From positions 3,080,501 through 3,144,500 of the forward strand of contig NZ_CP019508.1 in assembly GCF_002002865.1 (NCBI RefSeq): a DNA stretch of 64,000 nucleotides. Reading direction: 5' to 3'. Source of the DNA: Brevundimonas sp. LM2 (GTDB lineage: Bacteria; Pseudomonadota; Alphaproteobacteria; Caulobacterales; Caulobacteraceae). Below are positions 53,992-63,900 of the stretch, in pieces (the first letter of the stretch is position 1; each line of letters starts with the position of its first letter). Under the pieces are notes generated by a model. It was not told where the DNA came from. It searched no databases and saw only the letters and a program-made list of their open reading frames with translations. The translations under genes were made by a program, and so were the position numbers.

Positions 53992-54777
53992 ATGTCCAGC
54001 ATTTCCGTCGACCCGCGCCCGACCGCCGCACCCGGCGTGCGACGTATCACGCAGGCGGACATCAACTGGGCGTTGTCAGAGGGGTGGAAGGACTTCAGCG
54101 CCAAACGCGGCGACGTCCTGGTGTTGGCGGTCCTCTATCCGGTGCTGGGACTGCTGGCGGCGGCGATCGCGCTGAACGACCGGCTGCTGCCGGTCTTCTT
54201 CCCGCTCGTCGCGGGGCTTTCGGTCATGGGCCCGGCCGCCGCGGCCGGCTTCTACGAGATCGCCCGGCGGCGCGAGGCGGGCATCAGCTCCAGCTGGATC
54301 CATTTCTTCGATCCGCTGAACGGGCGCAGCCGCACGCCGCTGCTGATGCTGACCCTGATGTCCCTGGTCTTCTTCGCGACCTGGATCGCGGCCGCCTGGG
54401 TGATCTATCAGGCCACCCTGGCCCAGGTCGGGCCGATGACGATCGTCGGCGGGTTCGAACAGCTGTTCTCCACGCCCGAGGGCTGGGCCATGGTCGTCGT
54501 CGGCAATCTGGTCGGGGCGGTGTTCGCGGTCCTGACCGTGCTGCTGACCCTGGTGTCCTTCCCCATGGTGGTCGACAGGCCGGTCGATGCCGGGACGGCC
54601 GTGGCCACCTCGATCCGGGCGGTGGGGCGCAATCCCGGGGCGGTGGCTTCCTGGGGCCTGCGTGTCGCCGCCCTTCTGCTGCTCGGCTGCCTGCCCCTGT
54701 TCATGGGCCTGGCGGTGGTGCTGCCGGTGCTCGGCTATGCCACCTGGCATCTGTACACCCGCATGGTCGAACGCTGA
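53992..54777 (+). CDS. DUF2189 family membrane protein
   Basis: 261 residues; GGAG upstream of ATG 53992. ITQADINWALSEGWKDFSAKRGDVL, several hydrophobic helices (LVLAVLYPVLGLLAAAIAL; LMLTLMSLVFFATWIAAAWVIY) and SFPMVVDRPVDAGTAVATSIRAVGRNPG are the pattern of DUF2189, cytochrome oxidase-like integral proteins of unknown role. Stands alone after the PGC. Confidence 0.85.
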   Translation: MSSISVDPRPTAAPGVRRITQADINWALSEGWKDFSAKRGDVLVLAVLYPVLGLLAAAIALNDRLLPVFFPLVAGLSVMGPAAAAGFYEIARRREAGISSSWIHFFDPLNGRSRTPLLMLTLMSLVFFATWIAAAWVIYQATLAQVGPMTIVGGFEQLFSTPEGWAMVVVGNLVGAVFAVLTVLLTLVSFPMVVDRPVDAGTAVATSIRAVGRNPGAVASWGLRVAALLLLGCLPLFMGLAVVLPVLGYATWHLYTRMVER

Positions 54778-54859
54778 GCCCCAGGTCGACCCGGCCGGCG
54801 ACGCTCCGTTAAGCCTGTCCGCTTACCCGGTCTTGAGGCGGATCGGCCAGGGTGGCCCT

Positions 54860-55726
54860 ATGGCCGATCTGTCGCCGAACACCCTCGACGCCGCCCTGGC
54901 GCCGGACCGACGCGAGTCCCCGCGCCGCCCGATCCGCGCCGCGCGGCGGCCGCGCGAAAGCGTGCGGCTGCTGGGCCAGAGGGTCGATCTGGTGCGTCCG
55001 GAAGAGGTGCTGAATCAGGTCGAGGCCTGGGTCGCCCAGGGCCGCAAGGCGGTGGTGGCCAATCACAACCTGAACAGTCTGAACCTGGTCCGGCGCCACC
55101 CGGACATGGCCGACTTCTACCGCCGGGCCGATCTGGTCGAGGTCGATTCCGCGCCCCTGATCGCCTTCGCCCGGCTGATCGGCATTCATGGCCGCGCCTT
55201 TCATCGCTGCACCTATCTGGACTGGCGCGACCATTTCTGGAGCCTGGCCGACCGCAAGGGCTGGCGCGTGATGTATCTGGGGGGCGCGCCCGGCGTGGCC
55301 GAGACGGCGCGCCAGCGGCTGGCGGCGCGTTATCCGGGGGCCGAGATCGCGGTGCGCGACGGCTATTTCGACGCCGCGCCGGGATCGGCCGGGACGGCCG
55401 AAGTGATCGCCGCCCTCAACGCCTTCCAGCCGAACATCCTGTTCGTCGGCATGGGCATGCCGCGCCAGGAGGTCTGGATCGGCCAAACTCTGGACGCTCT
55501 GCCCGACAGCGTGATCTTCTCGGTCGGGGCGGCCTTCGACTATGAGGCGGGCGTCCAGAGCGTCGCGCCGCGCTGGATGGGGCCGCTGGGGCTGGAATGG
55601 CTGTACCGGCTGGTCCGCGACCCGGGCCGACTGGCGCGCCGGTATCTGATCGAGCCCTGGGGCCTGGCCGATCTGATCCTGGCCGACGTCGTGACCGCCA
55701 TCCGGGGCCGTCTGGCCCGCGGCTGA
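54860..55726 (+). CDS. WecG/TagA/CpsF family glycosyltransferase
   Basis: 288 residues from ATG 54860. GT26 family: transfers a sugar (such as N-acetylmannosaminuronate or similar) to a lipid-linked acceptor in surface polysaccharide synthesis. Core motifs: VVANHNLNSLNLVRR, VDSAPLIAFARL, YLGGAPGVAETARQRL, ILFVGMGMPRQEVWI and FSVGAAFDYEAGVQSVAPRWMG, typical of the family. No polysaccharide genes next to it, so the product is not clear. Confidence 0.88.
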   Translation: MADLSPNTLDAALAPDRRESPRRPIRAARRPRESVRLLGQRVDLVRPEEVLNQVEAWVAQGRKAVVANHNLNSLNLVRRHPDMADFYRRADLVEVDSAPLIAFARLIGIHGRAFHRCTYLDWRDHFWSLADRKGWRVMYLGGAPGVAETARQRLAARYPGAEIAVRDGYFDAAPGSAGTAEVIAALNAFQPNILFVGMGMPRQEVWIGQTLDALPDSVIFSVGAAFDYEAGVQSVAPRWMGPLGLEWLYRLVRDPGRLARRYLIEPWGLADLILADVVTAIRGRLARG

Positions 55727-55732
55727 CCGCCC

Positions 55733-58027
55733 TCAGCGCGGGGCGAGGGTCAGCAGGACCGGCGTGCCCGCCTGGGCCGAAGGGGCCAGCCAGACATGAA
55801 ACTCCCCCGGCTCGACGGTCGGCTGACCGTCGGCCCCGATGAAGCTCAGTTGACGGGCTGACAGGGTGAAGCGGGCTTCGCGGGTCTCGCCCGGGGCCAG
55901 CGGCACCTTGCGGATGTCGCGCAGGCGCCGCACCGGCTGGGTCAGGGAGGCGACCCGGTCGTGGATATACAGCTGCACCGTCTCGACGACCGGCCGATCG
56001 CCGTCGTTCCGCACGGCCACCGCGACCTCGACCGACCCGTCCCAGGCCAGGCTGGCGTTCGACAGGCTCACGGCCCCATAGGCGACCGGCGCATAGGTCA
56101 GGCCGTGGCCGAAGGGATAGCGCGCCACATTGGTGATGTCGCGATAGCGGGCGGTGTATTCCTGGGTCGCCAGGGCCGGATCGGCCGGCCGGCCGGTCGC
56201 CTTGTGGTCATAGCTGAAGGGCTGCTGGCCGCCGCGCATCGGGAAACTGACCGGCAGGCGGCCGGACGGCGAAACCTTGCCGAACACCACGTCCGCCACC
56301 GCATGGCCCATCTCTCCGCCCAGGAACCAGGTCACGGCGATGGCCTGGGCCTCGGCCACCGGACCGGTCAGGTCCAGGGCCCGGCCGTTGCGCAGCAGGA
56401 CGACGACGGGCTTGCCCGTGGCCCGGATGGCCTCGGCCAGGGCGCGCTGGGGGGCCGGAAGATCGAGCTCGGTGCGCGACTGGGCCTCGCCCGACATGCG
56501 GCTGTTCTCGCCCAGGGCGAGGACGACGACATCGGCCGCATTGGCCGCGCGGACCGCCGCCTCGATGCCGCCGATCACCTCGGTCTCGACCGAGGCCCCC
56601 TCGACGACGACCAGCGAGGCCGGATCGTCCATGGCGGCGCGGAACCCTTCCGACACCGAGACCTTTCGGCTCTCGTCGCCCCAGATGGTCCAGGGCCCGA
56701 ACACGTCGCGGTCGTCGGCGAACGGGCCGATCAGGGCGATCTTCTGGCCCGAGGGCTTGAGCGGCAGCAGGCCGCCGTCGTTCTTCAGCAGGACGATCGA
56801 CTTGACCGCCGCCTCGCGCGACAGGTCGCGGTGGGCCTGGGTCCCGACGACGATCCGCTCGCGCTCGGGATCGCAGCCACGATAGGGATCTTCGAACAGG
56901 CCCAGCGCCGCCTTGGTCATCAGCACGCGCCGGACCGCCTGATCCACCCGGGCCAGAGGCACCTCGCCCGAGGCCACCAGGCCGGGGATGTGCGCCAGGA
57001 ACAGGCCCGACATCATCGAGGCGTCCACCCCGGCCATGATCGCGATGCGCGCCGCGTCACGCCCGTCCCGGGCGAAGCCGTGGGCGATCATCTCCTGATC
57101 CGACGTATAGTCGGTGACGACGAAGCCGGGGAACTCCCACTCCTCGCGCAGGATCTCGGTCAGCAGATAGGGATTGCCTGTGGCCGGCACCCCGTTGAGG
57201 TCGTTGAAGGCGGTCATCACCGACAGGGCGCCGGCGTCGAACGCGGCCTTGAACGGCGGCAGAAAGACGCCCCGCAGCGTCGCGTCCGACATGTCGGTGC
57301 TGTTGTACTCCATCCCGCCCAGCGCCGCCGAATAGGCGGCGAAATGCTTGGGCGTGGCCAGCAGGGCGTCGCGGTCGGCCAGGCCCCGATCGCCTTGGAA
57401 CCCCTTGACCCGGGCCACGGCCAGGATCTCGTTCAGCCAGACGTCCTCGCCCGCCCCCTCGACAACCCGGCCCCAGCGCTGGTCGCGGGCGACGTCGACC
57501 ATGGGGGCATAGGTCTGATGCACGCCGGAGGCCGCCCCCTCGATCGCCGTGGCGCGGGCCGTGCGCATTGCCAGATCCGGATCGAAGGCGGCGGCCTCGG
57601 CCAGGGGCACCGGAAACACCGTCTTCAGCCCGTGGATGATGTCGGCGGCGAACAGCAGGGGGATGCCCAGCCGCGACTGTTCCACTGCCAGGGTCTGGAT
57701 GGCGCGACCGGCCTCGGCCCCGATGCCGTTGAACAGCGAGCCGATCTGGCCGTCGCGGATCATCTGGGTGACGCGCGCCGGGTCGCCCAGGGCGTCCAGC
57801 GGATTGACGTTGTGGGGCCGGAACCGGAAGGGGTCCGCCACCACGTTCAGCTGGCCCGCCTTCTCCTCGATCGTCATTCGCGCGATCAGGGCGTCGACCC
57901 GCGCCCGGTCCGCCGCCGTCTTCGCTGCGGCCGTCCGCGGGGCCGCGACCAGCCCGCCCGCGACCGCCATGCCCAAGGCCCCCGTCAACAGGGCACGGCG
58001 AGAAGGACAGGCCCGGCGATCGGACAT
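55733..58027 (-). CDS. bglX: Periplasmic beta-glucosidase, GH3
   Basis: 764 residues. Tat-like signal (SRRALLTGALGMAVAGG) directs export. GH3 architecture: TIM barrel with GIPLLFAADIIHGLKTVFP, KHFAAYSAALGGMEYN and the nucleophile Asp in FVVTDYTSDQEM, then the alpha/beta sandwich with ALGENSRMSGEAQSR (acid/base region) and a fibronectin-like end. Hydrolyses beta-glucosides outside the inner membrane. The sugar permease gene directly upstream on the same strand suggests an uptake pair. Confidence 0.92.
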   Translation of the reverse strand: MSDRRACPSRRALLTGALGMAVAGGLVAAPRTAAAKTAADRARVDALIARMTIEEKAGQLNVVADPFRFRPHNVNPLDALGDPARVTQMIRDGQIGSLFNGIGAEAGRAIQTLAVEQSRLGIPLLFAADIIHGLKTVFPVPLAEAAAFDPDLAMRTARATAIEGAASGVHQTYAPMVDVARDQRWGRVVEGAGEDVWLNEILAVARVKGFQGDRGLADRDALLATPKHFAAYSAALGGMEYNSTDMSDATLRGVFLPPFKAAFDAGALSVMTAFNDLNGVPATGNPYLLTEILREEWEFPGFVVTDYTSDQEMIAHGFARDGRDAARIAIMAGVDASMMSGLFLAHIPGLVASGEVPLARVDQAVRRVLMTKAALGLFEDPYRGCDPERERIVVGTQAHRDLSREAAVKSIVLLKNDGGLLPLKPSGQKIALIGPFADDRDVFGPWTIWGDESRKVSVSEGFRAAMDDPASLVVVEGASVETEVIGGIEAAVRAANAADVVVLALGENSRMSGEAQSRTELDLPAPQRALAEAIRATGKPVVVLLRNGRALDLTGPVAEAQAIAVTWFLGGEMGHAVADVVFGKVSPSGRLPVSFPMRGGQQPFSYDHKATGRPADPALATQEYTARYRDITNVARYPFGHGLTYAPVAYGAVSLSNASLAWDGSVEVAVAVRNDGDRPVVETVQLYIHDRVASLTQPVRRLRDIRKVPLAPGETREARFTLSARQLSFIGADGQPTVEPGEFHVWLAPSAQAGTPVLLTLAPR

Positions 58028-58101
58028 GGAGGCGACTCCGTCATACGGTTACCCCTAGCGGACGCAGGGTCGGTGGGTGGGCGTACTGGCGGCGGCGGGT
58101 G

Positions 58102-59388
58102 TCAGTGTCCGACGGCGACGGGGGTAACGGCATCACCCTGGGGCGTCTTGCGCGCGGCGGCGATGGCGAACACCGTCAGGGCGACATAGGCCAGCATCGG
58201 CACGACGAAGGCCGGGTTCAGCACTCCGCCCGACCGGTCGGCGATCCCGCCCGAAATCAGCGGCAGGATGGCCCCGCCGATGATGCCGAACACCAGCAGG
58301 CCCGAGGTGGCCGAGGCCGGGGCGGACGAGCGCTCCAGCGTCAGGGTGAAGATGGTCGGGAACATGATGGAGTTGAAGACGCCGATGGCCAGGGCGGCCC
58401 AGGCGGCCGTGCCGCCGCCGGTCTGAATCACCACCGCGCACAGGCCGGCCGCGACCACCGTGCAGATCGCCAGCAGGATGGCCGCCGGGACGACCCGCAG
58501 CACCGCGCTGCCGATGAAGCGGCCGACCATGGCCCCGCCCCAGTACCAGACCAGCATCTTGCCGGCCTCTTCCAGCGGCAGGCCCAACACGCTTTCGCTG
58601 GCGAGGAAGTTGGTCAGCATGGTCCCGATCGCGACCTCGGCCCCGACATACAGGAAGATGGCCAGGCCGCCGAAGATGGCCCAGGGCGAGCGCAGGGCGG
58701 CGATCAGGGACGTATCGCCCGCCGTCTTGGCCGGCGCCGCCGCATTGATCTGTTTGCGGGCCGAGAAGATGAAGGCCGCGACCACGGCGAAGAAGGCGCC
58801 CAGCGCCAGGAAGGCCAGGTCGATGCTGCGCATCGATTCCGACCGGGTGGCCACCGTCACGACCGCGCCGGCGGCGAAGACGCCCCCGGTCAGCAGCAGG
58901 TGCGACCCGAGCCACGGCCCGACCGTCGCCCCGAAGGAGTTGAACGCCTGGGAAAACACCAGACGGAAATGAGAGCTCTTCTTCGAGCCGAGCTCCGCCA
59001 CCAGGGGATTGGCCGCGACCTGCAGCAGGGTCACGCCCGACGCGATCACGAACAGGGCGATCAGGATGCCGGGATAGAAGTCCAGCATCGTCGCCAGCGG
59101 GACGATCAGGCACCCCAGGACCATGGTGACCAGGGCCGCGATGATGGCGCGGCTATAGCCCAGTCGGGCCAGGACGGCGGCGGCCGGGAGCGAGGCCACC
59201 CCATAGGCGATGAACCAGGCGAAGGCGGTCAGGAAGGCCTCGGTATAGCTGAGCTCGAACACGCGCTTGACCGCCGCGATCAGGGGATCGATCAGCGAGG
59301 TCGCGAATCCCCAGGCGAAGAACAGGGTGGTGACGTAGGCGAAGGCCAGGCCGGTGCCCTTCTGGGGGGCGGTGTCGGTCGTGCTCAT
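58102..59388 (-). CDS. Sugar MFS transporter (FucP/GluP-like)
   Basis: 428 residues with about 12 helices. FHS family features: YVTTLFFAWGFATSLIDPLI, VTLLQVAANPLVAELG and FSQAFNSFGATVGPWLGSHLL, plus FPTIFTLTLERS. Transports a sugar, probably glucose or a similar hexose, with protons. 74 bp upstream of the GH3 glucosidase on the same strand. Confidence 0.9.
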   Translation of the reverse strand: MSTTDTAPQKGTGLAFAYVTTLFFAWGFATSLIDPLIAAVKRVFELSYTEAFLTAFAWFIAYGVASLPAAAVLARLGYSRAIIAALVTMVLGCLIVPLATMLDFYPGILIALFVIASGVTLLQVAANPLVAELGSKKSSHFRLVFSQAFNSFGATVGPWLGSHLLLTGGVFAAGAVVTVATRSESMRSIDLAFLALGAFFAVVAAFIFSARKQINAAAPAKTAGDTSLIAALRSPWAIFGGLAIFLYVGAEVAIGTMLTNFLASESVLGLPLEEAGKMLVWYWGGAMVGRFIGSAVLRVVPAAILLAICTVVAAGLCAVVIQTGGGTAAWAALAIGVFNSIMFPTIFTLTLERSSAPASATSGLLVFGIIGGAILPLISGGIADRSGGVLNPAFVVPMLAYVALTVFAIAAARKTPQGDAVTPVAVGH

Positions 59389-59542
59389 GGTGGAGGTCGC
59401 CTCGTTTGCTGGGGAGCTTGACGGTTATGGCCCCTGCGTTCACCCGGATTGCCTCGCCGGTAAAGCCTCTTCCTGCGCCTGGAAACGAAAAGTGGTCGGC
59501 ATCGGATCGGATCGGCATGACCGCGGCGCGCGCGCGGGCACG

Positions 59543-59576
59543 AAAAAGGCCCTTCCCCCGGAAGGGAAGGCCTTTG
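59543..59576 (-). terminator. Terminator after TorF-like porin gene
   Basis: On the minus strand a CCCTTCC/GGAAGGG stem extended by AAAGG/CCTTT with a bulge, followed by a T run. It lies 31 bp beyond the porin stop codon. Confidence 0.65.
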
Positions 59577-59607
59577 CGCCGGGCGATCCGGATGGGTAGG
59601 TGCCGGT

Positions 59608-60294
59608 CTAGAACAGCAGTTTGAGCGTGCCGACGACGCGGTCGTTGACGATCCCACCGGTGTCGTAGTCGGTGTCGTAATAGCGCACGTCCGCCACCAC
59701 GTTCGACGTCACCAGATAGGCGGCGCCGATATTGTAGGTGAGATAGTCGTCCGTCTCGTCCAGGAACTGCTCCCCGACCGCCCCGGTGATGGTCAGCTTG
59801 TCGTTGACGGCATAGGCCGCATTCGCCTCGATATAGGTGGCCTGTTCGTCTCCGCCGAAGAAGTTGGGCGAGTAGAAGACCGCGGCGCCGGCCGTGATCG
59901 GCCCGACGGCACGCGACACCGCCACCTTGGCCTCGACATAGTTGTAGGTCCGATTGACGGGCACGTCGGCGTAGAGGTAGGCGATCGCGCCGACGTCCAC
60001 GGCGAAGCCCGACACCTCGGTGCGATAGCCACCGTACAGGTCGATTTCAGCGTCGGTGCTGTCGCCGAAATCGACGTTGGAGGCCCAGCCGCCGATATAC
60101 AGGCTGCCGATGGTCGCATCGGCCCCGATCTGCAGCGCCGGGTCCTGATTGGTCTGGCTGATGCCGCGGAACACATAGTCGGTGGTGACGGCGGCATTGA
60201 AGGCGACGCTGGTGTCTTGCGCAGAGGCCGAGCCGGCCGCCGCGAACACGGCGAGCGCGGCCGCAGCGGCGACGCAGGATGCGTGAACTTTCAT
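59608..60294 (-). CDS. TorF family putative outer-membrane porin
   Basis: 228 residues from ATG 60294. Sec signal peptide (AAALAVFAAAGSASAQ), then beta-strand-rich repeats: TTDYVFRGISQTNQDPALQIGAD, GWASNVDFGDSTDAEIDLYGGY, and YYDTDYDTGGIVNDRVVGTL, ending in Phe as outer-membrane barrels do. DYVFRGISQT...PA is the hallmark of the TorF (Gcw_chp) family. It follows amtB by 80 bp on the same strand and may be cotranscribed. Confidence 0.88.
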   Translation of the reverse strand: MKVHASCVAAAAALAVFAAAGSASAQDTSVAFNAAVTTDYVFRGISQTNQDPALQIGADATIGSLYIGGWASNVDFGDSTDAEIDLYGGYRTEVSGFAVDVGAIAYLYADVPVNRTYNYVEAKVAVSRAVGPITAGAAVFYSPNFFGGDEQATYIEANAAYAVNDKLTITGAVGEQFLDETDDYLTYNIGAAYLVTSNVVADVRYYDTDYDTGGIVNDRVVGTLKLLF

Positions 60295-60374
60295 CTCGAT
60301 ATCCCTCAAGAAATGGTTGTTGAATGGGGAGGCCAGCCGGGCGGGTGGAAGACCCGCCCGGCCTTGGTTCTGTC

Positions 60375-61823
60375 TCAGACGTGCTCCAGTCCTTCGCCGT
60401 GCAGGGTGGTGTCTAGGCCCTCTGCTTCCTGGGCGTCGGTGACGCGCAGGCCCGTGGTGAACTTGCAGATCACCAGGATGATGAAGGTCACGACCGCCGA
60501 CCAGGCGATGGTCCAGGCCAGGCCCATGGCCTGGGTGGCGACATTGGCTCCGTCCGACAGGCCGTTCACCGCCGTGGTGGCGAACACCCCCGTCAGCAGC
60601 GCGCCCAGCAGACCGCCGGCCCCATGGATACCGAAGGCGTCCAGGCTGTCGTCGTAGCGCAGCAGTTTCTTCAACCACACCGAGGCGGCGTAGCAGACCG
60701 GTCCGGCGATCAGGCCGATGACCACCGCGCCCTTGGGATCGACGAAGCCGGCGGCCGGGGTGATGGCGACCAGGCCGGCGACCATGCCGGACAGCACGCC
60801 GATCAGCGAAGGTTTGCGCTTCTCGATGACCTCGACGATCTTCCAGGTCAGGGAGGCGGCCATGGCGGCCAGCAGGGTGTTCAGCAGGGCGACACCGGCG
60901 ATGGCATCGGCGGCCCAGGCGGAGCCGGCGTTGAAGCCGATCCAGCCGACCAGCAGCAGGGAGGCGCCGATCATGGTCAGGACCGGGTTGTGGGCGTTCA
61001 TCGTCTCGGTGCCGTAACCCTTGCGGGCCCCCAGGAACAGGGCACAGACCAGACCCGCGACGCCCGAGTTGACGTGAACGACCGCGCCGCCGGCGAAGTC
61101 CAGCACCCCGGCCGAACCGAGGAACCCGCCGCCCCAGACCCAGTGGCAGATGGGCGAATAGACGAACAGGGTCCACAGGAAGGTGAACAGCAGCAGGGCC
61201 GAATACTTGATCCGCTCGGCGAAGGCCCCGGTGACCAGGGCCGGGGTGATGATGGCGAAGGTCATCTGGAAGGCGATCCAGAGGTATTCCGGCAGGCCGG
61301 GCGCGGCCGAATAGGCCGACTCCATGGTCACGCCGTTCAGGAACAGGGCCTGGGTCGAGCCGATGTAGGACTGGACCGTATCGCCGTCGAAGCCGAACAT
61401 CGGCTGGCCGACGCCGAAGGCCAGCGTGTAGCCCGCCCCGAACCAGGCCAGGCTGACGACGGCGGCGACGCCGACCGACTGGGTGATGGTGGCGATCACG
61501 TTCTTGCGCCGGACCATGCCGCCGTAGAACAGCGCCAGGCCGGGCAGGGTCATCAACAGGACCAGGGCCGTCGAGGTCAGGATCCAGGAGCTGGCGGCGG
61601 CGTCCACCTCGACCACCGCCTGGTGGGCCAGCAGGGTCGGAGCGGGTTCCGCGGGAACCACGGTCTCTACGGTCGCGGTCGCGGCCTCGGTGACCGCCTC
61701 GACGGCCGCCGCGACCGGGGCGGGCGCGGCGTCCTGCGCGAAGGCTCCCCCCGCATAGAACAGCACTGCGGTCAGCAGTAGGAGGGCCAGCACCCCCGGA
61801 AGTCGATTAACGAACTGCGACAT
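60375..61823 (-). CDS. amtB: Ammonium transporter
   Basis: 482 residues from ATG 61823, with GGGAT upstream. Signal peptide (VLALLLLTAVLFYAGGAFAQ), an Ala/Val/Pro linker of some 40 residues, then eleven helices: LMTLPGLALFYGGMVRRKN, AFAERIKYSALLLFTFLWTL, and the twin-histidine positions in VVHVNSGVAG and FGIHGAGGLLG. Imports ammonium. No glnK is adjacent. Upstream 190 bp has palindromes. Confidence 0.94.
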   Translation of the reverse strand: MSQFVNRLPGVLALLLLTAVLFYAGGAFAQDAAPAPVAAAVEAVTEAATATVETVVPAEPAPTLLAHQAVVEVDAAASSWILTSTALVLLMTLPGLALFYGGMVRRKNVIATITQSVGVAAVVSLAWFGAGYTLAFGVGQPMFGFDGDTVQSYIGSTQALFLNGVTMESAYSAAPGLPEYLWIAFQMTFAIITPALVTGAFAERIKYSALLLFTFLWTLFVYSPICHWVWGGGFLGSAGVLDFAGGAVVHVNSGVAGLVCALFLGARKGYGTETMNAHNPVLTMIGASLLLVGWIGFNAGSAWAADAIAGVALLNTLLAAMAASLTWKIVEVIEKRKPSLIGVLSGMVAGLVAITPAAGFVDPKGAVVIGLIAGPVCYAASVWLKKLLRYDDSLDAFGIHGAGGLLGALLTGVFATTAVNGLSDGANVATQAMGLAWTIAWSAVVTFIILVICKFTTGLRVTDAQEAEGLDTTLHGEGLEHV

Positions 61824-61914
61824 GAATGCATCCCCTGTGTGATCTCGCAGTTGCAAACTGTTTACCGCAAAGGTGCTATGCGCAAGGGCTTCAACCGCGT
61901 CCTGTGCAATTTTC

Positions 61915-61936
61915 GTGTGCGTGTCGTCACGCACAC
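61915..61936. promoter_or_regulatory. Palindrome upstream of amtB
   Basis: GTGTGCGTG-TCGT-CACGCACAC is a perfect 9-bp inverted repeat, with a second small one (TGCGTG...CACGCA) at 61965-61984, in the 192-bp gap between amtB and leuB. It may be an operator. No clear NtrC or sigma-54 site was found. Confidence 0.35.
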
Positions 61937-62015
61937 AGTCCGCATAGGTCAATTTTTGCGCTTCTGCGTGTTGCAGTGCACGCAGAGGCGGCGTGACGAT
62001 GTTATGACGAAATCA

Positions 62016-63116
62016 TTAACCCCAGTGCATTTGCACCCGGTGGGCGGCGGCCCAGTGGATCGCGCGGATGGCGTCGATGATCGCCTCGGCCGCGGCCCGC
62101 GTGCCCAGCTCCCCGCCCAGATCCGCCGTGGTCGCCCCCGCCGCCAGCACGGCCGCCACGGCCGCCTCGATGGACGACGCCTCGTCCTCGAGATTCAGGC
62201 TGTGGCGCAGCATCATCGCGGCCGAGAGGATGGTGCCGACCGGGTTGGCCAGGTCCTGTCCGGCGATATCGGGGGCCGAGCCGTGGATCGGCTCGAACAG
62301 GCCGGGGCCCGACTCGCCCAGGGAGGCCGATGGCAGCAGGCCGATCGACCCGCCCAGCACCGAGATCTCGTCCGACAGGATGTCGCCGAACATGTTCTCC
62401 GTCAGGATGACGTCATAATCGCGTGGCTTGCGGATCAGATGCATGGCCATGGAGTCGACCAGGGCGTGCTCCAGCTGCACCTGCGGAAACTCCTCGGCAT
62501 GGATACGGGTCACGACCTCGCGCCACAGCCGGCTGGTCTCCATCACATTGGCCTTGTCGACCGAGGTGACCTTGCCGCGTCGCTGCAGGGCGGTCTTGAA
62601 GGCGGCGCGGGTGATCCGCTCGATCTCGGGTACCGTATAGACGCACAGGTCCGAGGCCATGGTGTCGGTGCGGGTCTTCTCGCCGAAATAGACCCCGCCG
62701 GTCAGCTCGCGGAAGACGATCAGGTCGACGCCCTCCACGATCTCCTTCTTCAGCGGCGAGCGGTGCGCCATGACCGGCGACACCTGCAGCGGCCGCAGGT
62801 TGGCGAACAGGCCCATGGCCTTGCGGATGCCCAGCAGCCCCTCCTCCGGACGCCGCGCCTGACCATCCCATTTGGGCCCGCCCACCGCGCCCAGCAGGAC
62901 GCCGTCTGCCGCCAGACATGCGGCGGTCGTCTCTTGCGGCAGGGGATCGCCGGTGGCGTCTATGGCGGCCCCGCCGATCAGGTGCTCGGCGAAGTCGAAC
63001 TGGTGGCCATAGAAGTCGCCGATGACGCGCAGCACGGCCTGGGCCGCCGCCGTCACCTCGGGCCCGACCCCGTCGCCGGGCAGCAGGACGATCTTGTAGG
63101 TCTGGGTGGCAGTCAT
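62016..63116 (-). CDS. leuB: 3-isopropylmalate dehydrogenase
   Basis: 366 residues. NAD-dependent oxidation of 3-isopropylmalate in leucine synthesis. Motifs: IVLLPGDGVGPEV, GAVGGPKWD, RKAMGLFANLRP, ELTGGVYFG, NMFGDILSDE and EPIHGSAPDIAGQ. Start overlaps the leuD stop (ATGA), giving leuC-leuD-leuB order on the minus strand. Confidence 0.97.
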   Translation of the reverse strand: MTATQTYKIVLLPGDGVGPEVTAAAQAVLRVIGDFYGHQFDFAEHLIGGAAIDATGDPLPQETTAACLAADGVLLGAVGGPKWDGQARRPEEGLLGIRKAMGLFANLRPLQVSPVMAHRSPLKKEIVEGVDLIVFRELTGGVYFGEKTRTDTMASDLCVYTVPEIERITRAAFKTALQRRGKVTSVDKANVMETSRLWREVVTRIHAEEFPQVQLEHALVDSMAMHLIRKPRDYDVILTENMFGDILSDEISVLGGSIGLLPSASLGESGPGLFEPIHGSAPDIAGQDLANPVGTILSAAMMLRHSLNLEDEASSIEAAVAAVLAAGATTADLGGELGTRAAAEAIIDAIRAIHWAAAHRVQMHWG

Positions 63117-63706
63117 GCGGTGGGCTCCGGAAAACGGGTACGCTCGTAGGATTCGATGTCAGGCATGTGTTTCTGCAGCCAGCCCAGGGTGTCGACCCCG
63201 TCCAGCAGGCACTGCCGCGCGAAGGGTTCGACGGCGAAGGCGACCGGGGCATGGTTGCCGCGTCGCACCTCGCCGGCCTCCAGGTCGATGGTGACGACCT
63301 GTTCGGGGTTGGCGACCAGATCGTCCCAGGTCGCCTGATCGACGACGACGGGCAGGAAGCCGTTCTTCAGCGCGTTGGAGGTGAAGATGTCGGCGATCGA
63401 GGTCGAGATCACCGCCCGGAAGCCATAGTCGTACAGGGCCCAGGGCGCGTGCTCGCGCGAGGAGCCGCAGCCGAAATTGTCGCCGGCCACCAGGATGCGG
63501 TGCTCGGCCGGATCGATCCGGTTCAGAACGGCCTCCGGCCGGGGCGAGCCGTCGGCCTCATAGCGCCAGTCGTAGAAGGCCTTGCGGCCCAGGCCGGTCG
63601 TCTCCGTCGTGGTCAGGAACCGGGCGGGAATGATCTGGTCGGTGTCGATATTGGCCTGGGTCAGGACCAGGGTGCGGGAGGTCAGGATCTTGAGGGGTTC
63701 AGGCAT
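63113..63706 (-). CDS. leuD: 3-isopropylmalate dehydratase small subunit
   Basis: 197 residues. Swivel domain partner of LeuC in isomerising 2- to 3-isopropylmalate. NIDTDQIIPARFL, GDNFGCGSSREHAPWAL and SIADIFTSNALKNGFLPV are family motifs. A palindromic repeat separates it from leuC. Confidence 0.97.
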   Translation of the reverse strand: MPEPLKILTSRTLVLTQANIDTDQIIPARFLTTTETTGLGRKAFYDWRYEADGSPRPEAVLNRIDPAEHRILVAGDNFGCGSSREHAPWALYDYGFRAVISTSIADIFTSNALKNGFLPVVVDQATWDDLVANPEQVVTIDLEAGEVRRGNHAPVAFAVEPFARQCLLDGVDTLGWLQKHMPDIESYERTRFPEPTA

Positions 63707-63724
63707 GAGGTTGCCGGGCGAAAG

Positions 63725-63890
63725 CCCTTCCCCTGGAGGGGGAAGGGTTGGGATGGGGTGGAGGCACCACGATGCCGGTTCTCGCGTTCACCCGGTCTGG
63801 TCCGGTTTTGAAGGGAGACCGGGTGTCGAAGCCTTCCTTTGACGGCGCGCCTCCACCCCATCCCCGGCCCTTCCCCCTCCAGGGGACGGG
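63725..63890. repeat. Palindromic intergenic repeat, family A, copy 3
   Basis: 166 bp starting CCCTTCCCCTGGAGGGGGAA and ending CCCCCTCCAGGGGACGGG, with the shared core GCGTTCACCCGGTCT. It lies between leuC and leuD. Confidence 0.85.
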
Positions 63891-63900
63891 AGCAGAATCG

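Noticed and set aside
61824..62015. Sigma-54 or NtrC control of amtB
   Set aside because: GG and GC elements with the correct 10-bp spacing were not found; only generic palindromes are present.
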